DNA from: Hyaloperonospora brassicae
Lineage: Eukaryota > Oomycota > Peronosporomycetes > Peronosporales > Peronosporaceae
DNA: 64,000 nucleotides
Assembly (NCBI GenBank): GCA_947650285.1
Contig: CANTFL010000467.1
Span: forward strand, 124,001-188,000
Direction: 5' to 3'
The translations under genes were made by a program, and so were the position numbers. A model generated the notes under the pieces. The model worked only from the letters and a program-made list of their open reading frames with translations. It was not told where the DNA came from and ran no database searches. This document shows, one piece after another, positions 35,887 through 46,939 of the stretch; the first letter of the stretch is position 1; every line of letters begins with the position of its first letter.

Positions 35887-36315
35887 CATATTCCTGACAA
35901 GACCGTGTGTTAACTGAACACGATGCTGCGTGCTCCTGACGCCACGTACCAGTGAAAAGGAAGCGCAACCGAAACAAACAGGGCTCAAAGATTGATTTTT
36001 TGGGGGGAAACTGCTAATATAGTTAAGTTTCTTTGTTAATATTCATTCTTCTTTAACTAACTAAATTAAACTACCATTTCCCATGTGTTTCTCTTGATCA
36101 CCACCCATTGCGCGCGTCCAGCATAAATCGTGCTAAATTTGGTGGTGGAACCACATCAACCAAATTGTGGGGCGCCCACTAATATTACTCGCGAAGGTTA
36201 TATTCCGCCAACATTACCAATCCTCAGGTGATGTTTATTGAGCGTTATATGTATTCATAGTACTCAAAATTGATGTTTTCGTATCCTTTTGTATAAAACA
36301 GGCTCGCCTCGTTGC
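35887..36315 (-). mobile_element. Decayed Ty3/gypsy LTR remnant
   Basis: Matches the remnant at 20120-20561 block by block: the CACGATGCTGCGTGCTC / GACGCCACGTACC region, GGAAGCGCAACC, CATTGCGCGCGTCCAGCA, CCACATCAACCAAA, TTCCGCCAACATTACC, and a worn AACAGGCTCGCC end. The orientation is the same. Edges are approximate. Confidence 0.65.
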
Positions 36316-36599
36316 GCTAATGCCCGCATCAAGTCATGTTGGTGCCATAAGAGCAGTAGTCGCTGAGCTTAGAAACTGGCCCCGACTGTCATATGTTGCA
36401 ATTTCAGCACTATCGCAACCCCTTCAGCAACGCCTTTCAACCTTTTGATGGGTGCGGCTATCTACCGAGGGGTTGACAACGGATTTAATGTGGACTTTGA
36501 TTCTCTGCGTTCCCAGATTCGTCAGAGCAAGGTCGAATTCTGTCATACCTTATATGGGTCAGAGAGCCCTCCCCTTCGATCAAATATTCAAGGTATATC
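36316..36599. other. Spacer, nothing recognised
   Basis: Short stretch between the LTR remnant and the 3' end of LINE copy B. It may contain that LINE's 3' UTR. Confidence 0.35.
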
Positions 36600-36602
36600 A
36601 GC

Positions 36603-37382
36603 CTAGATGTACGTGATCCAGAAGGCTTGCTCTTCAGCCGTCATTGATCGGGAACAGCGGGACAGTGGCCGTGAAAGCTTTACTACCCAATCCTCCGGTG
36701 TAGTCCAGCTGATGGATGACAATGCCAGATTCCTAATCTCTCCCATGAATCGATGCTTCCTGCTTGCGGGAACAGGTAGACTGGGGGCCATTCACGGCTG
36801 TAGCAGCTGCAGAATAATACTCTCGGTATGTCGAAGGGATTGATACCACCGAGTTGTTCTTTCGTCTAGTGGCGATACTGCAGCAGGCGTCGTATGCAAA
36901 GCCCAACCAAAGACCTAATCTTGCCATGCCGAAACGAAAAAAATAATGCGATGTGTAAGACATGATATAGCATGCTTTATTCGCTGAGCCTTGCATGCGA
37001 TCACAATCGAATCTATCCCGAGACCGCCGGCGTATACAGGCGTTTGGAGGAGCCCCGAATTCATTTTTGCTTCGTGGCGTCGGTAACGGTCAATAATTTT
37101 AACAAAAATTGTTTTGAAGATTCCGGAGCGGTTTCCAGCCCATGCCGAAAGCTCAAACACCGCTGATGTATATAAGACCGACCTCAGCATGATTAATTTT
37201 AGAAGTAATACACGAAGCTCGGCACTTGCGGTAAGCTGCGTTACTGTAGCAAGACGTCGGTAGTGGTTGCGTATGCGCACTACCCAATTTACGTTTTCGG
37301 GCCCACTTGTCCCAATAAATAAGCCTAATAACCAAGTCATTTCACCGTGATGAAGTACTGGAAATTTAACAGAACCCTTCAC
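36603..37382 (-). pseudogene. LINE copy B thumb and C-terminal remains
   Basis: Frame 37382-36915 has R-L-A-T-V-T-Q-L-T-A-S-A-E-L-R-V-L-L-L and N-S-G-L-L-Q-T-P-V-Y-A-G-G-L-G-I, then R-I-K-H-A-I-S-C-L-T, each with a counterpart in copy A (R-L-L-T-A-T-Q-V-T-T-S-V-E, N-P-G-L-L-F-T-P-K-L-A-G-G-I-G, R-T-K-H-A-L-L-W-L-T). The frame 36791-36603 is probably the C-terminal tail. Confidence 0.7.
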
Positions 37383-37399
37383 TGTGTAAAGTTAGAAAG

Positions 37400-38300
37400 A
37401 TGAGCTTGCTTTTGAGAGGTTTCACCCGTAGTCTCGATGGACGTCCAAGCCGTCACAAAATCTGCAGGATACACGGAATATGTCTGGATTTTTTTATGAG
37501 GCTTTTTCATCATCGAAGAACGATTAAACCTTTGTGTCTAGTAGAGCCTCTGTGTGGAACGGTGATGTCTAGGTCAGTAGGGTCAACATGGATTACCAGC
37601 GCAAGCAATTTCGCCGCGATGATAAATAGTAAAGAAGCCAGCAGGAATCCCTGGCGGATACCCGAGCGCACTTTCTGTATTGTCAAAAGCTTCCCGTTGA
37701 CCAAAAATTGTGCTGGGGAACCGTTATAAAATTTACGAATCATGGTATCAAACCCGGCGAGAATCTAAACCGCGTGAGCGCTAAGAAGAGAAATTCTCGG
37801 GCAACGGTATCATATGATTTGCGAATGTCAAGTAAGATAATTGCTTCACGATGCATGTCCGACACCTCAGGTTTGGCTGTACTTGTGTTAAGGATAGCTA
37901 TCATCATCAGAATAGTCTTTTGCATCTGCCGTCCGTGTACAAAACTTTGCTGTGAATCTCCCATTTATTGCCCCATTACAAGCTGTACCCGCGTGGCGAT
38001 GACCTTCACGGATGTCTTGTAACTTGTTAAAAAGCATTGCGATTGGTCTGTAATCCATTGCATCCTTAAAAACCTTCAGTTTTTGTACCGATTTGATTAA
38101 CCTTTCTAAGAATGATGCAGTGAGTTACCGCCTTTATGGACCTCTCGTCCACTAGCGATCATCGCCAATGCTAATGATATTTGGGTATACTTAATCACGA
38201 CATTATCAAGTCTATCCGCCCCAGCTGCTTTATGGCGGTGTAGTACATCAATGGGATCTCTTACCTCATTGGGACATACCTCGCGCATTAACAAACATTA
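37400..38300 (-). pseudogene. LINE copy B reverse transcriptase remains
   Basis: Blocks in order: H-R-H-K-A-A-G-A-D-R-L-D-N (K-S-A-G-P-D-G-L-N in copy A) at 38294-38106; Q-Q-S-F-V-H-G-R-Q-M and L-L-D-I-R-K-S-Y-D-T-V at 37964-37740; F-L-V-N-G-K-L and S-G-I-R-Q-G at 37743-37510; and F-F-D-D near 37485 where copy A has F-I-D-D. The Asp residues survive but the frame is broken at each step. Confidence 0.75.
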
Positions 38301-38989
38301 TCGTCGCCGATAAGTATCTATTATCCGAAATCGTGACAAAGTCGATCCAATGGATATCCAGTAGTTAAAACGAGGCTCAATCGTGGACATCACTCATTAT
38401 AGGTTTCCCTTCCGATGCAAACCAACCCGTCGTTTTCATTCCGCGCGTAAACTCAGCCCCGGCAATGTTACGATTGGCTGTGACAGTTTGATCCTTATCG
38501 AACACAAATGCCAGATTACAATTCCATCGGTTTTATTCATTATCCGATTGTATATGTCTAATGTTCGCAATAAGTGTTATTCTCTCGCCTCCTCACTTGT
38601 GACCGAAAGACGCTCTATAAAATTTGATATATGTGCATGGACAATAGCCTTTATTCGGCGATTCATTAATTTCTTCTTTGGTACATTCGCCGCCGCAGCC
38701 GCTGAGTTATTGTCACCCACTTCCTAGCGGGTGCGTCTTTAGTCGCACAGGTCGCTCTGTAGCGCATGGGTTCATCGAAAGGAACTTCCAGGAGCTCCTC
38801 GATACCTCGAGAGGGCTGAGAATACCTGGTGGTATATGTAATCGTACAACGATGTCGTTGTAACTGGAGAGGTAGTCCGGTATCTTTGTGATGCAACTGC
38901 ACACGCTGATGGTCTGACGGTACGCACGATTAATTTATCGACACACCTTGAACCACGGGGACTATAATCGCGACACAAAGATTTGGTCC

Positions 38990-39420
38990 ATGCTACTCGC
39001 CACATCGGGCCCCCAATACGTAAACAATCGATGGGTCAGAAACGTCACCTTCCTCATCCACTGGCGCACTTATAATGCAAGCGTTCTCCAGGATATTATA
39101 TTCGATTAAGATTAAAAGCGCGGAGCTTTTCGGCAACCCCGTCAGTTTACCTCCAAGCCTGTCCAGAGGCGGAATGTGAATACAATTGATGTCGCCGGCG
39201 AGTATAGTTGTCCGTTGATTCTAAGACCAAGCATTTTATTCAGTGAAGAAATGCTCACGACAAACTGGTTTGTTTGGCGCATATATTTCCACCAAGCGGA
39301 TATTGACCAGGTCGATTATAATGACCCAAGTCGACCATCCCGTTATGTTTTATGGAATGGTCGAGGCAGCTGCAAAATGAGTCAATAAAGTTGCTACTCC
39401 CTTAGTCCGTATATCCCCGA
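38990..39420 (-). pseudogene. LINE copy B endonuclease domain remains
   Basis: Minus-strand translation gives K-G-V-A-T-L-L-T-H-F-A-A-A-S (copy A: R-G-V-G-I-L-L-T-P-A-A-G-S), then I-L-A-G-D-I-N-C-I-H and P-P-L-D-R-L-G-G. Here the catalytic motif reads G-D-I-N, keeping the Asp that copy A has lost to Phe. Three in-frame stops lie between the blocks. Confidence 0.7.
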
Positions 39421-40940
39421 TGCTCTGAAACGACACCGACCGCCCACTTTGCTGATAATGTTGACCCCACAAGCGGGACCATGTGAAAATGAGCTGATCC
39501 ACTTCGTCTTAGCTGCGTAAGTGAGTCTCTTGGACCATTTAGGCGAGTGGACATTGGTGTTCTGGAGTCCGACGTCATGCAGTAACCACGATACTCAACC
39601 TAAAAATTCCTTACATTCTGAATTTATATTTGTTTGGACCCACTATTTTTTTTTATTTTGATGAATCCTTCACACGTTGTGTGGTTGCCGGTGATAAAAA
39701 TGTCTGCCGTAGGCGTCCGTGGGTGTGTGGCCTCCGGTGCAGGTCGACGCCCCAGTTTCTAGGTTAGAAGTGATCTTAGTAATAATGTACGGCGTCAAAA
39801 ATCCCATGTTCAAATGCATTAGAGAAGAAGCGCGCGACAGAGAACCCATTGTCGGTAGAGAACAAGGCAATAAATGCCTTTCGAAACGTGGCAATCGAAT
39901 TTAGCGCAGCCGAATGCCTCCATAGGCGGGTTGGCATACCCTTCACCGAGCGATCCTCTTGGCCTGAAAGAACTTTGATCTCGTGATCGTATCAGACCGC
40001 GCAAATCATGTGTTTGCCAAATCTAGATATGTTGCTCACATCACACAATTCCATAACAGGATCATCCCCGTAAGAGTTAGTGCGTAATCGGAACCAGTAG
40101 TCGCGGCTGTCTGTAAGCGCCGATAAATCTTACGGGCCCGGTCTAGTGAAATTGGCACACCAAAGCTCCAACCACTTTTTCATCGATGGATCGATTGATC
40201 GAGAGCAATAAACGTCCCACCGGGCTTGTATACATCCACGTCGCCGACCCGCCCTCCTCGTTTTAGAGCCCAAACGGTCAAAGCGCTAAGAGCCTCATAA
40301 TGATACGGAAATCTTTGCATAATATTAAAAAGAAGCTTCGGCTCCCGCAGCCTGACCGTGAATTATTCGTCAGGACTAATATGCCCATGGATGAAAACGG
40401 ACCCGGCCGGGCTAACCAAACCTCACCCTGTTTCAGGAAAAGCTATAGCAAACTCACTCATGTGTTAGACGGCTCACGTAATTAATTTGAGCAGTAAAGT
40501 CCGACATGACCGTGTTCTCATCCTGTTCATAAACGGCAACACTTGTGCGGAACATGTGTCGATTGGCTCCTCCTCCTTGAAGGTGGCAGTAGGCGCTTTC
40601 TTTTGCAAAACGAGAGGATCAGAGATATCGCGACTTCTGGTCACTAACACTAGCTTTTTGACGTCGGTGCTGTAAACATTTTTACCTGGCTATGCTGGTG
40701 TCAGGAAGTATTCCGTAAAGTGCTCGGTATGCGCATGATGCTGAGTGCCCACCAGATCCAATTTCTGACCGAGGTGTGTCGACCGTGTGTGTGGATCGGC
40801 TGATGTCGAGTGGTGATCAAATTGCGGAGACCGCGTGTGTATAAAGGCTGACTAATGGTCGCTCCAGAATCGAAGGACCAGTGGCTGCTGCTGGAACTAG
40901 GGTTTTGCTGACGAGATAGCCTTGACGCAATGGCGTATAT

Positions 40941-41513
40941 TTAAAGGTATAAGCTGTCCAGTCGCGTAAAGTTTTGGTCCTCTGGTGTTGGTACTAAGGC
41001 GATACAAAGAGCAGGTTCACGATTGCATGCCTTCCGTGTGGTATCCAAGTGCATATAACTTTCGTCGTAGAGAATTAGCCGCGATCGATAAAATTTAACT
41101 GCTGCCCCAAGTGTGCTTCTTAATAAGAGTAAGACGGGTAGAAGAATAGGTGGCTTTCTCATGTAAACACAACTTAAATTGTTTGGCTCATTCCGTGGGG
41201 CCATGAATTTCCACCCACGTTGTACATTAATCAGCGGGACCGTTCGAAATGAATGTAAAAGCTAACCAAAATGCAATATTCCCGCCCAGTAAATACCCCG
41301 TTTGGTACTAGTTCTGATTAAATCCAGATAGAAATCGTAAATATTCAGATCATGATAAGACACGGTCTGGACTAACGCCAATGTCATACATTTACTCGTG
41401 GCTTCTGTTATTACCGGCGTAAGTCTTAGAACTTTCTCGATCGTGAAGGAATGAAACTCCGTGGATACTCCATGACCTTGAGTGGAATTATCAATGCCGA
41501 GCTTGGCCGGCAT
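40941..41513 (-). pseudogene. LINE copy B OTU-type protease remains
   Basis: Frame 41513-41262 has L-R-L-T-P-V-I-T-E-A-T-S-K-C-M-T-L-A-L-V-Q, aligning with L-R-S-A-V-T-P-A-T-G-N-C-L-A-M-E-I-Y-Q of copy A; the nucleophile Cys is kept but G-N before it has become S-K. S-T-K-R-G-I-Y follows, against C-L-K-R-G-I-K-Y. Frame 41204-40941 has A-V-K-F-Y-R-S-R-L-I-L-Y ... L-C-I-A-L-V-P, matching S-N-F-L-K-R-T-I-Y-V-V ... C-V-K-Y-V-P. This places the OTU domain inside the element in both copies. Confidence 0.65.
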
Positions 41514-41888
41514 CCGTAATCGCTTGGCAAAAGGATGGCGTTTCTGTTGTAAACGTGTGAGTCTCTGCGAGGTGGGTGGCCGTTTTAGTGGGGTCGTCGC
41601 TCATGTATATAGCTTCTGCTTATCCTCTTCCGTAATTGTCATTGGCGGACTTATTAGTCTCGTTATAACAGGACGAGAGCTCGACTGCAACATATTTTGT
41701 TGGCGGGGAATAATTAGGATCGACCGCTGTTCACGTGTCCTCTGGCCAGTGTTCGAGGTTAGCTTAGAAAGAGGCGACTGTTTGAGGACGTGCCAGTCGG
41801 TCCTTAAAACGGGCAATAGAAGGTCGACGCCGTCGTATATGCACCGTCACCCATAGCTTCTTCGGAGGCAATGCTGCCTTCTGAACGC

Positions 41889-43330
41889 TCAAAAGAGGCT
41901 GCAGGCGGCTCGTATTAGGCGCTTGTATCGTGGTAGGTCGGAATATCCAGCAGCTGTCGCGGATAATTCAACTGCCTCTGATGTCCTTATGAAGTTGCCG
42001 TGCTGAATGTGCATCCTGCGCGCTGCCGTTTCTTTGATCACGTCGATCCTGTGAAACGGTTTAGCCAAATATCGTAGTGATGTAATTTTTCTGGCGGTAG
42101 GGACTCTGCTACCTGGGCCGCTCAACTAAGCTTACGTAAAACAGTACCGGGTCATGGGATGGCCTAACGCCCCGCAAGACATGACTTGAAGACGGTACCC
42201 AACCCTATAAATGCTAATTATGATTAGACGCCCATACCAGATAATGCGTACGACACCACGCAAAAATTCTGGACAGCCAGCGAGTTTGACTATAAGTCGC
42301 CAGACTAAAGATACCCGAGAGTTAGGTGTGCAGGTATCTAAATTTTCCAGATCGAGATAAGCTGCGATATAGACCTGGAATTACGCGGTGATCTATCCAA
42401 TGCCCGTAAACCTTGTGACGCTATGCATCTCCACGGCATACACTTTGGTTGTTGCAAGATGAAACCCGACCATACAATTTTGGGGGGTCCACATAGACTT
42501 CTGAGCTGGAAGATGTACGCTGATCACCCTATACACCGCTCTTCCAACCAAAATTGTTATGAGGTCAGATACACGTGCCGTCGCTCAATCGAAGATGTAA
42601 AATGGGTACTACAATCAACCAGATGTAGCTGATCGTCTTGGCAAAGTAAGCAGCCGCCGCCGTTTATCCTTATTGCCCACAGACGGTCCGCTGCGAGCGA
42701 TATGTCCAACTTTATCGCACTCGTATTCTGCCGACACATCCTGATGCAAAGACCGCTGGACAGTTGCAGATCAAGTTTACCTTCGACTTGAGCATAAATT
42801 GTCTTGTACATACGGACTAGTTCCTTGGAATACAGCACGTTATTCAAGAATACGGGCAAAACTTGAAGCACATTACTTCCTCCGGCTAGGCCGCTGATTG
42901 TATGCCGTTCGTTTTGCGTGCCGACGTGAAGTCTTCTCCTCCTATTGTACGCCGCCGGATGTAGGTAGAGAACTCCCAAAGTCATAATGTCCTTCGCGTT
43001 GTAGACTGCTAGAATGAATATATATAAATTGTAGGTTGCCTATATGCCGTTGTGACTGACGGCTCCTTCCACAGAGTCGGAGGTCGGCGCGGCAGTCGTC
43101 ACCCACGAGTTATGTGGTGTCAAATTGGCTCATTCAAAATTGGTGATCAAATTCTGTAAGATAGTCGTGAATAATCGATTGTTGTTATATGGAGAGTGCT
43201 TTACCTTTTTGACCTGGGCCACCCAAGCTTTATAAAATGCGTTGCAAGCCACGCATGCTTCCTCGAAGAACTGGAACAAATCCACATTCTCTTCGGTCTA
43301 AAATTTCGGAACAGCCTCTTTCCAGGCAGA
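41889..43330 (-). pseudogene. LINE copy B ORF1 remains
   Basis: The frame 42985-42557 contains R-H-T-I-S-G-L-A-G-G, L-P-V-F-L-N-N-V-L and I-Y-A-Q-V-E-G-K-L-D-L-Q-L, lining up with I-T-G-L-V-E-G, M-P-D-F-I-Q-Q-V-L and I-Q-A-Q-V-E-E-N-M-T-F-Q-L of copy A. The frame 42125-41889 contains L-R-Y-L-A-K-P-F-H-R-I-D-V-I-K, matching L-E-D-L-A-K-P-F-S-S-V-D-E-V-R. I could not find the zinc knuckle in this copy. Confidence 0.65.
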
Positions 43331-43588
43331 ACTAGGTCGACGTCGATCACGACGGTACCGTATAGATCGCTAACATTCTGCTAGCGTCGTCATTTACGCG
43401 TCGCATGAAGAATCTTACGGAGACGATTTCCGCGCATCAACTACACCCCCGTACAGATCCTGAAACTGCACCACGCCAGTAGACTGGCCGTGCGTTGCCT
43501 CTGTCGCCTCAGGGTGTACCTGTAACCGACTCTGTCAAAAGTGTCCCACCGAAAGAGACCCTCTATTTCTGTTTGTGCCTCCATCGTG
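43331..43588. other. Spacer before the LTR, nothing recognised
   Basis: Short stretch between LINE copy B and the LTR remnant with no supported feature. Confidence 0.35.
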
Positions 43589-43977
43589 TGTAACGGGGCA
43601 GCCCGTTACATGGAAGTGTCACTTGAAGAGAAAGTGATAAAAAAGAATATTAAGTGAATATTCTTTGAACAATATCACCAATAGTGGTGATATTGATGGG
43701 TCGACCAAAGAGTCTGCTCATTGGTTTATATCTTGATGATATCAACCCACCAATTGCCGCAAGACGCGCGCAATGAGTGGTGAGTAGACGTCGTCATACA
43801 TTCAGTTAGATTAGTACAATTAAGTCAAGTCAAACAGATCGACAGTGGGTAAAGACTTAATTATATTAATATAACAGATTAACTATTCCCTTATAGACGC
43901 TTCCTCGTTTTCCTCGTGTACGCCTTCGGGGCACGATACCTTTGCGTTAAGATTACGCAAGGGTGTGCCCCGATACA
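43589..43977 (+). mobile_element. Solo-type Ty3/gypsy LTR, opposite orientation to element 2
   Basis: 389 bases that are the reverse complement of the element 2 LTR family. It opens with a 22-base inverted repeat (TGTAACGGGGC / GCCCGTTACA) and closes with GGTGTGCCCCGATACA. Inner blocks include AATATCACCAATAGTGG, CCAATTGCCGC, GCGCGCAATGAGTGG and TTCCTCG. No gypsy interior flanks it. It lies directly beside the REL-type LINE, possibly cutting off its 5' end. Confidence 0.8.
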
Positions 43978-45497
43978 TAAGACGTTCTCAGTACTTACTG
44001 TCACCGCGGGTAGTGCGCCGGCACGCCAACCAGGGGTAAAGCTACGCTCCAATATTAGCTATGCCGAGAAAAAAGCTGCTCGATTGGCGGTGAAGCAGGT
44101 TGGGGACGAATTTTTGAACTAGCTTACAGATGTGGGAGACCGGGAAACTGCAAAAACTACCTGGCTGCTCTCACGCCGTCAATTTATACGGCTCTACTTC
44201 CGTTCTCGCATGGGCCTCGCCCGTCTGGACGAACTCCTAGTCCGACAAAGAACCCTGACCACCTGCGCGGTCGTCGACAACCACCGCGAACATCAGTAAG
44301 CCTGAAGAATCATGACGCGCTAGACAATCTGGCGGAAATCAAACAAGAAACGAATTCGTCACAGCAAGCCATCAGGAAGGCAAGACATAGTGCAGGCCGT
44401 GTTAGATAGAAGATGAACCGTAGTGAAGTGAGAAAGAGGTCTTACTTTCACGAGAAGGACTGCATGGAACAAGTGTCTGCTGAAGTGCCTCAAGACCCTA
44501 GAGTACCTGCTGGTGGTGAACTACCAATGCGATTTCCAATTTCAAAAAACAGCTGTTCAAGAGTACTTTCAAGTTGTCAACACTTCTCATCCTGCATTTA
44601 ATTTTGACCATCGGGCTGGCGCTACGTTTTGACAGCCTCTTCCATCTCTTAGGACAGCCACTGCAGCCATGGATGCCCATACGATAGAATTAATCTCAGA
44701 AGAAGTAAAGATCGCTATTCACAAAGCACATGCACACTCCAGCTCGGGTATCGACGGTGTTGGGCACGATATGTTTTCGAACTATTTGCCCGAGCTGTTA
44801 TTTACCGTGCATGCTGCTTATAATGTTTGCTGGAAGCACGGAAATATACCTACTGTCTGAAAAATGGGTCCGGTGGAGCTCATCTACAAGAAAGGAGACC
44901 CCACTGATCCATGTAACTGGCCACCCATTTGCCTTCTATTGTGCATATACGAAATCTGTTCGAATATGTTGGTATGGCGAAGAAAGCATTGGTTGATAGC
45001 AAATGGACGTATGATCGACGCTCAGAAAGGGCTTCGAAGTGCCAACGGCACATCGAGCATAACTTCGTGAGCATGGCTGTGATCGACCAGGGCAAGAGAT
45101 AATCATGCCCTCTCCACGTGATCTGATATGACATCGTGAACGCATTTGGGTAGGTGCCATCGGACTGATCTGGCGTGTGTTGCTGACTACCGGTGTCTGT
45201 GGTTCCTTTGTGGATCGACTTAAGAAAATTTATACAGGTGCTCGGTTCACTATGGCCAACACGGCAGACAATGCGACGGACCCGATCTAGAAACGGATGG
45301 GTGTTTTTAAAGGTTGTCTTCTGTCACCGTATTTGTTCTTGGTTTAAGTCATGCCCCCCTGAGTGCGTTGCACAAGCTTGCTCCGTATATTAGAGTGCCC
45401 GTGTCGTGTGACTGTAAGGTTTTGGTGACGGCATATGCAGACGACCTAGATTCAATCAGTTTCACCACCGTTGGTATCAAAAAGACGCAGTCAGTAG
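43978..45497 (+). pseudogene. REL-endonuclease-type LINE, 5' part (ORF with RT fingers and palm)
   Basis: Plus-strand frames of a second LINE type. 43978-44310 has S-Y-A-E-K-K-A-A-R-L-A-V-K-Q and R-R-Q-F-I-R-L-Y-F-R-S-R-M-G-L-A-R-L-D-E-L in one phase with one stop between. From 44580: F-N-F-D-H-R-A-G-A-T-F, then A-H-S-S-S-G-I-D-G-V-G-H-D, L-I-Y-K-K-G-D-P-T-D-P-C-N-W and finally T-A-Y-A-D-D-L, the catalytic Asp pair. The motif style fits R2/NeSL-like elements. The coding sequence stops abruptly at 45497 where the gypsy LTR begins and resumes at 53046. Several frameshifts are present. Confidence 0.65.
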
Positions 45498-45950
45498 TGT
45501 TGCGGAGCTACAAAGCTTAACGCTCTACGAGAATCTTTAGTTCTAAGAACCAGACTTAGAGAGTCAACAAGCTCAGAGAGCTTACGGTCCCTGTTCCAGG
45601 GGGACCAAACGATTCAAGAGAATTTTCAACACAGAGCGCTCAAGAGCAGCTACCTTTACAGGTGTTGCTAGCTCTTCCGATCAAGACGCCTCGTAGGGCA
45701 GTGTATCTAAATGGTCAAGAGGGGAAATGAACTTGATTTCTTCTTTTAAGTTAAATAAACATCTTTAAACAACGTAATCAACATGTCTTGACTAAAACCT
45801 CTTAAAAGATCTCGTAATCAATGGTTGACAGACATCAGTCTTAAACAACTCATACACTTACTGTGTTATATTAGTACTTTACTAGGGATCCCATCTTTTG
45901 TATGCACCACACCTATTGTCGACTATCAGCCGACGTATAATCCCGCCACA
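45498..45950 (-). repeat. Gypsy element 1 3' LTR
   Basis: Direct repeat partner of 52571-53045. Just inside it the minus strand reads GGTGGAGGAGGT, a fitting polypurine tract. Confidence 0.85.
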
Positions 45951-46077
45951 ACCTCCTCCACCAGACTGAAGTCTCCACAAACGGTCAATCAAATTTTTTC
46001 TCGAAGAGGACGGTGTGTATGCGCTTCAACCTTAGGGTTGGAAAAACACCAAACACTATAGCATCGCCACCTATGGG

Positions 46078-46887
46078 TCCTCGACTCTCTCGTACTACCT
46101 TGGTATCGATGTGGATGTGGATTATGGTAGCGATATCGATATCCATGGTGAAGCGAGGACATTGTCCGACTCACCAGTGCAAGAGGCTCCGCCTCATACT
46201 GCACCAAACCCATTTGCCGAGCGTGGCGAATCCAACGCGCCATCGGCGCCGCATCAAACACTTCTTGTGGGCGATGCCATCATCACTAATCCGCTCGATG
46301 AGTAACAATAGTTGGCTATCCAACGAGAGGAGAGCGCTCAGCGCCGTATGCAGCTTGCTGCAACCCTTGAGGGTTGTCGTGGCTATCAGTTCACGCCACT
46401 CAATGTGGAAGATCGTATACGCCAAACGACAGGTCGTTCCCTGGCAACGTGGACCATTGGCGCTGAGCCTACATCTTCTGATGAAGTGGCGAGCCGACAG
46501 GCACTTCGTGAGAGGTACCTGCAACCCCACTTGACGACTCTAAGTCAATACAAGTTGCGACTTGACACGCAAGCACGGGGTGCACCGGTGCCACCGATGA
46601 GGGGTATACCCATCCTCTTATTCGCAGGCAAATCTCCGGAGGAGGAGGACAACACTTTTGTGCGCTGGGTGCACCTGAAACGTCACCTCAGCAGCATGCT
46701 AGCTCTCAGAGCAAGTGCCAATGTGGCAGATGTTCGTCTCGAACAAAAGCTTCGGTATGACTATGCCAAGCTCAAGGCCAGAGGCCAATTGCGATTTCGC
46801 ACCCGCTATGCTCCGGCTGTGCCGATGGAAGTGGGAGTTGGTCAAGCGGAACCAAACGACCCACCTGCCTCCACCACTATTAAATGA
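46078..46887 (+). CDS. Antisense ORF between chromodomain and 3' LTR of gypsy element 1
   Basis: A plus-strand frame of about 270 codons opposite to the element's own genes. It starts about 130 bases inside the 3' LTR, with an acidic N-terminus (D-V-D-V-D-Y-G-S-D-I-D-I-H-G-E), two stops close together at 46303-46311, then 46312-46887 open. The open part is Arg/Gln-rich and includes L-R-E-R-Y-L-Q-P-H-L-T-T-L and I-L-L-F-A-G-K-S-P-E-E-E-D-N-T-F-V-R-W-V. The last phrase recalls Gag capsids, but I cannot assign it. Element 2 has an antisense frame at the same place (56640). It may be a genuine accessory gene of this element lineage, or the Gag of another element inserted in reverse. The ATG at 46111 is the first in this frame. 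Confidence 0.4.
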
Positions 46888-46939
46888 GAAGATCTATCGG
46901 TCGAGGGGTGAACTCTGCAACGATGTTTAAAAACATCAA

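Larger units (their letters stand above)
36600..43330 (-). mobile_element. LINE copy B of the OTU family, heavily decayed
   Basis: A second, much older copy of the 1-7960 LINE in the same orientation and domain order: ORF1, OTU, endonuclease, RT, C-terminal region. Each block can be matched to copy A by short peptide anchors but stops and shifts are frequent. Its length (about 6.7 kb) agrees with a nearly full-length insertion. The 5' edge is uncertain; weak similarity to the ORF1 N-terminal helix may reach 43330. Confidence 0.75.

Noticed and set aside
46171..46530. 119-codon minus-strand ORF at the 3' end of gypsy element 1
   Set aside because: It has no gypsy domain and reads as the complement of the longer antisense plus frame.
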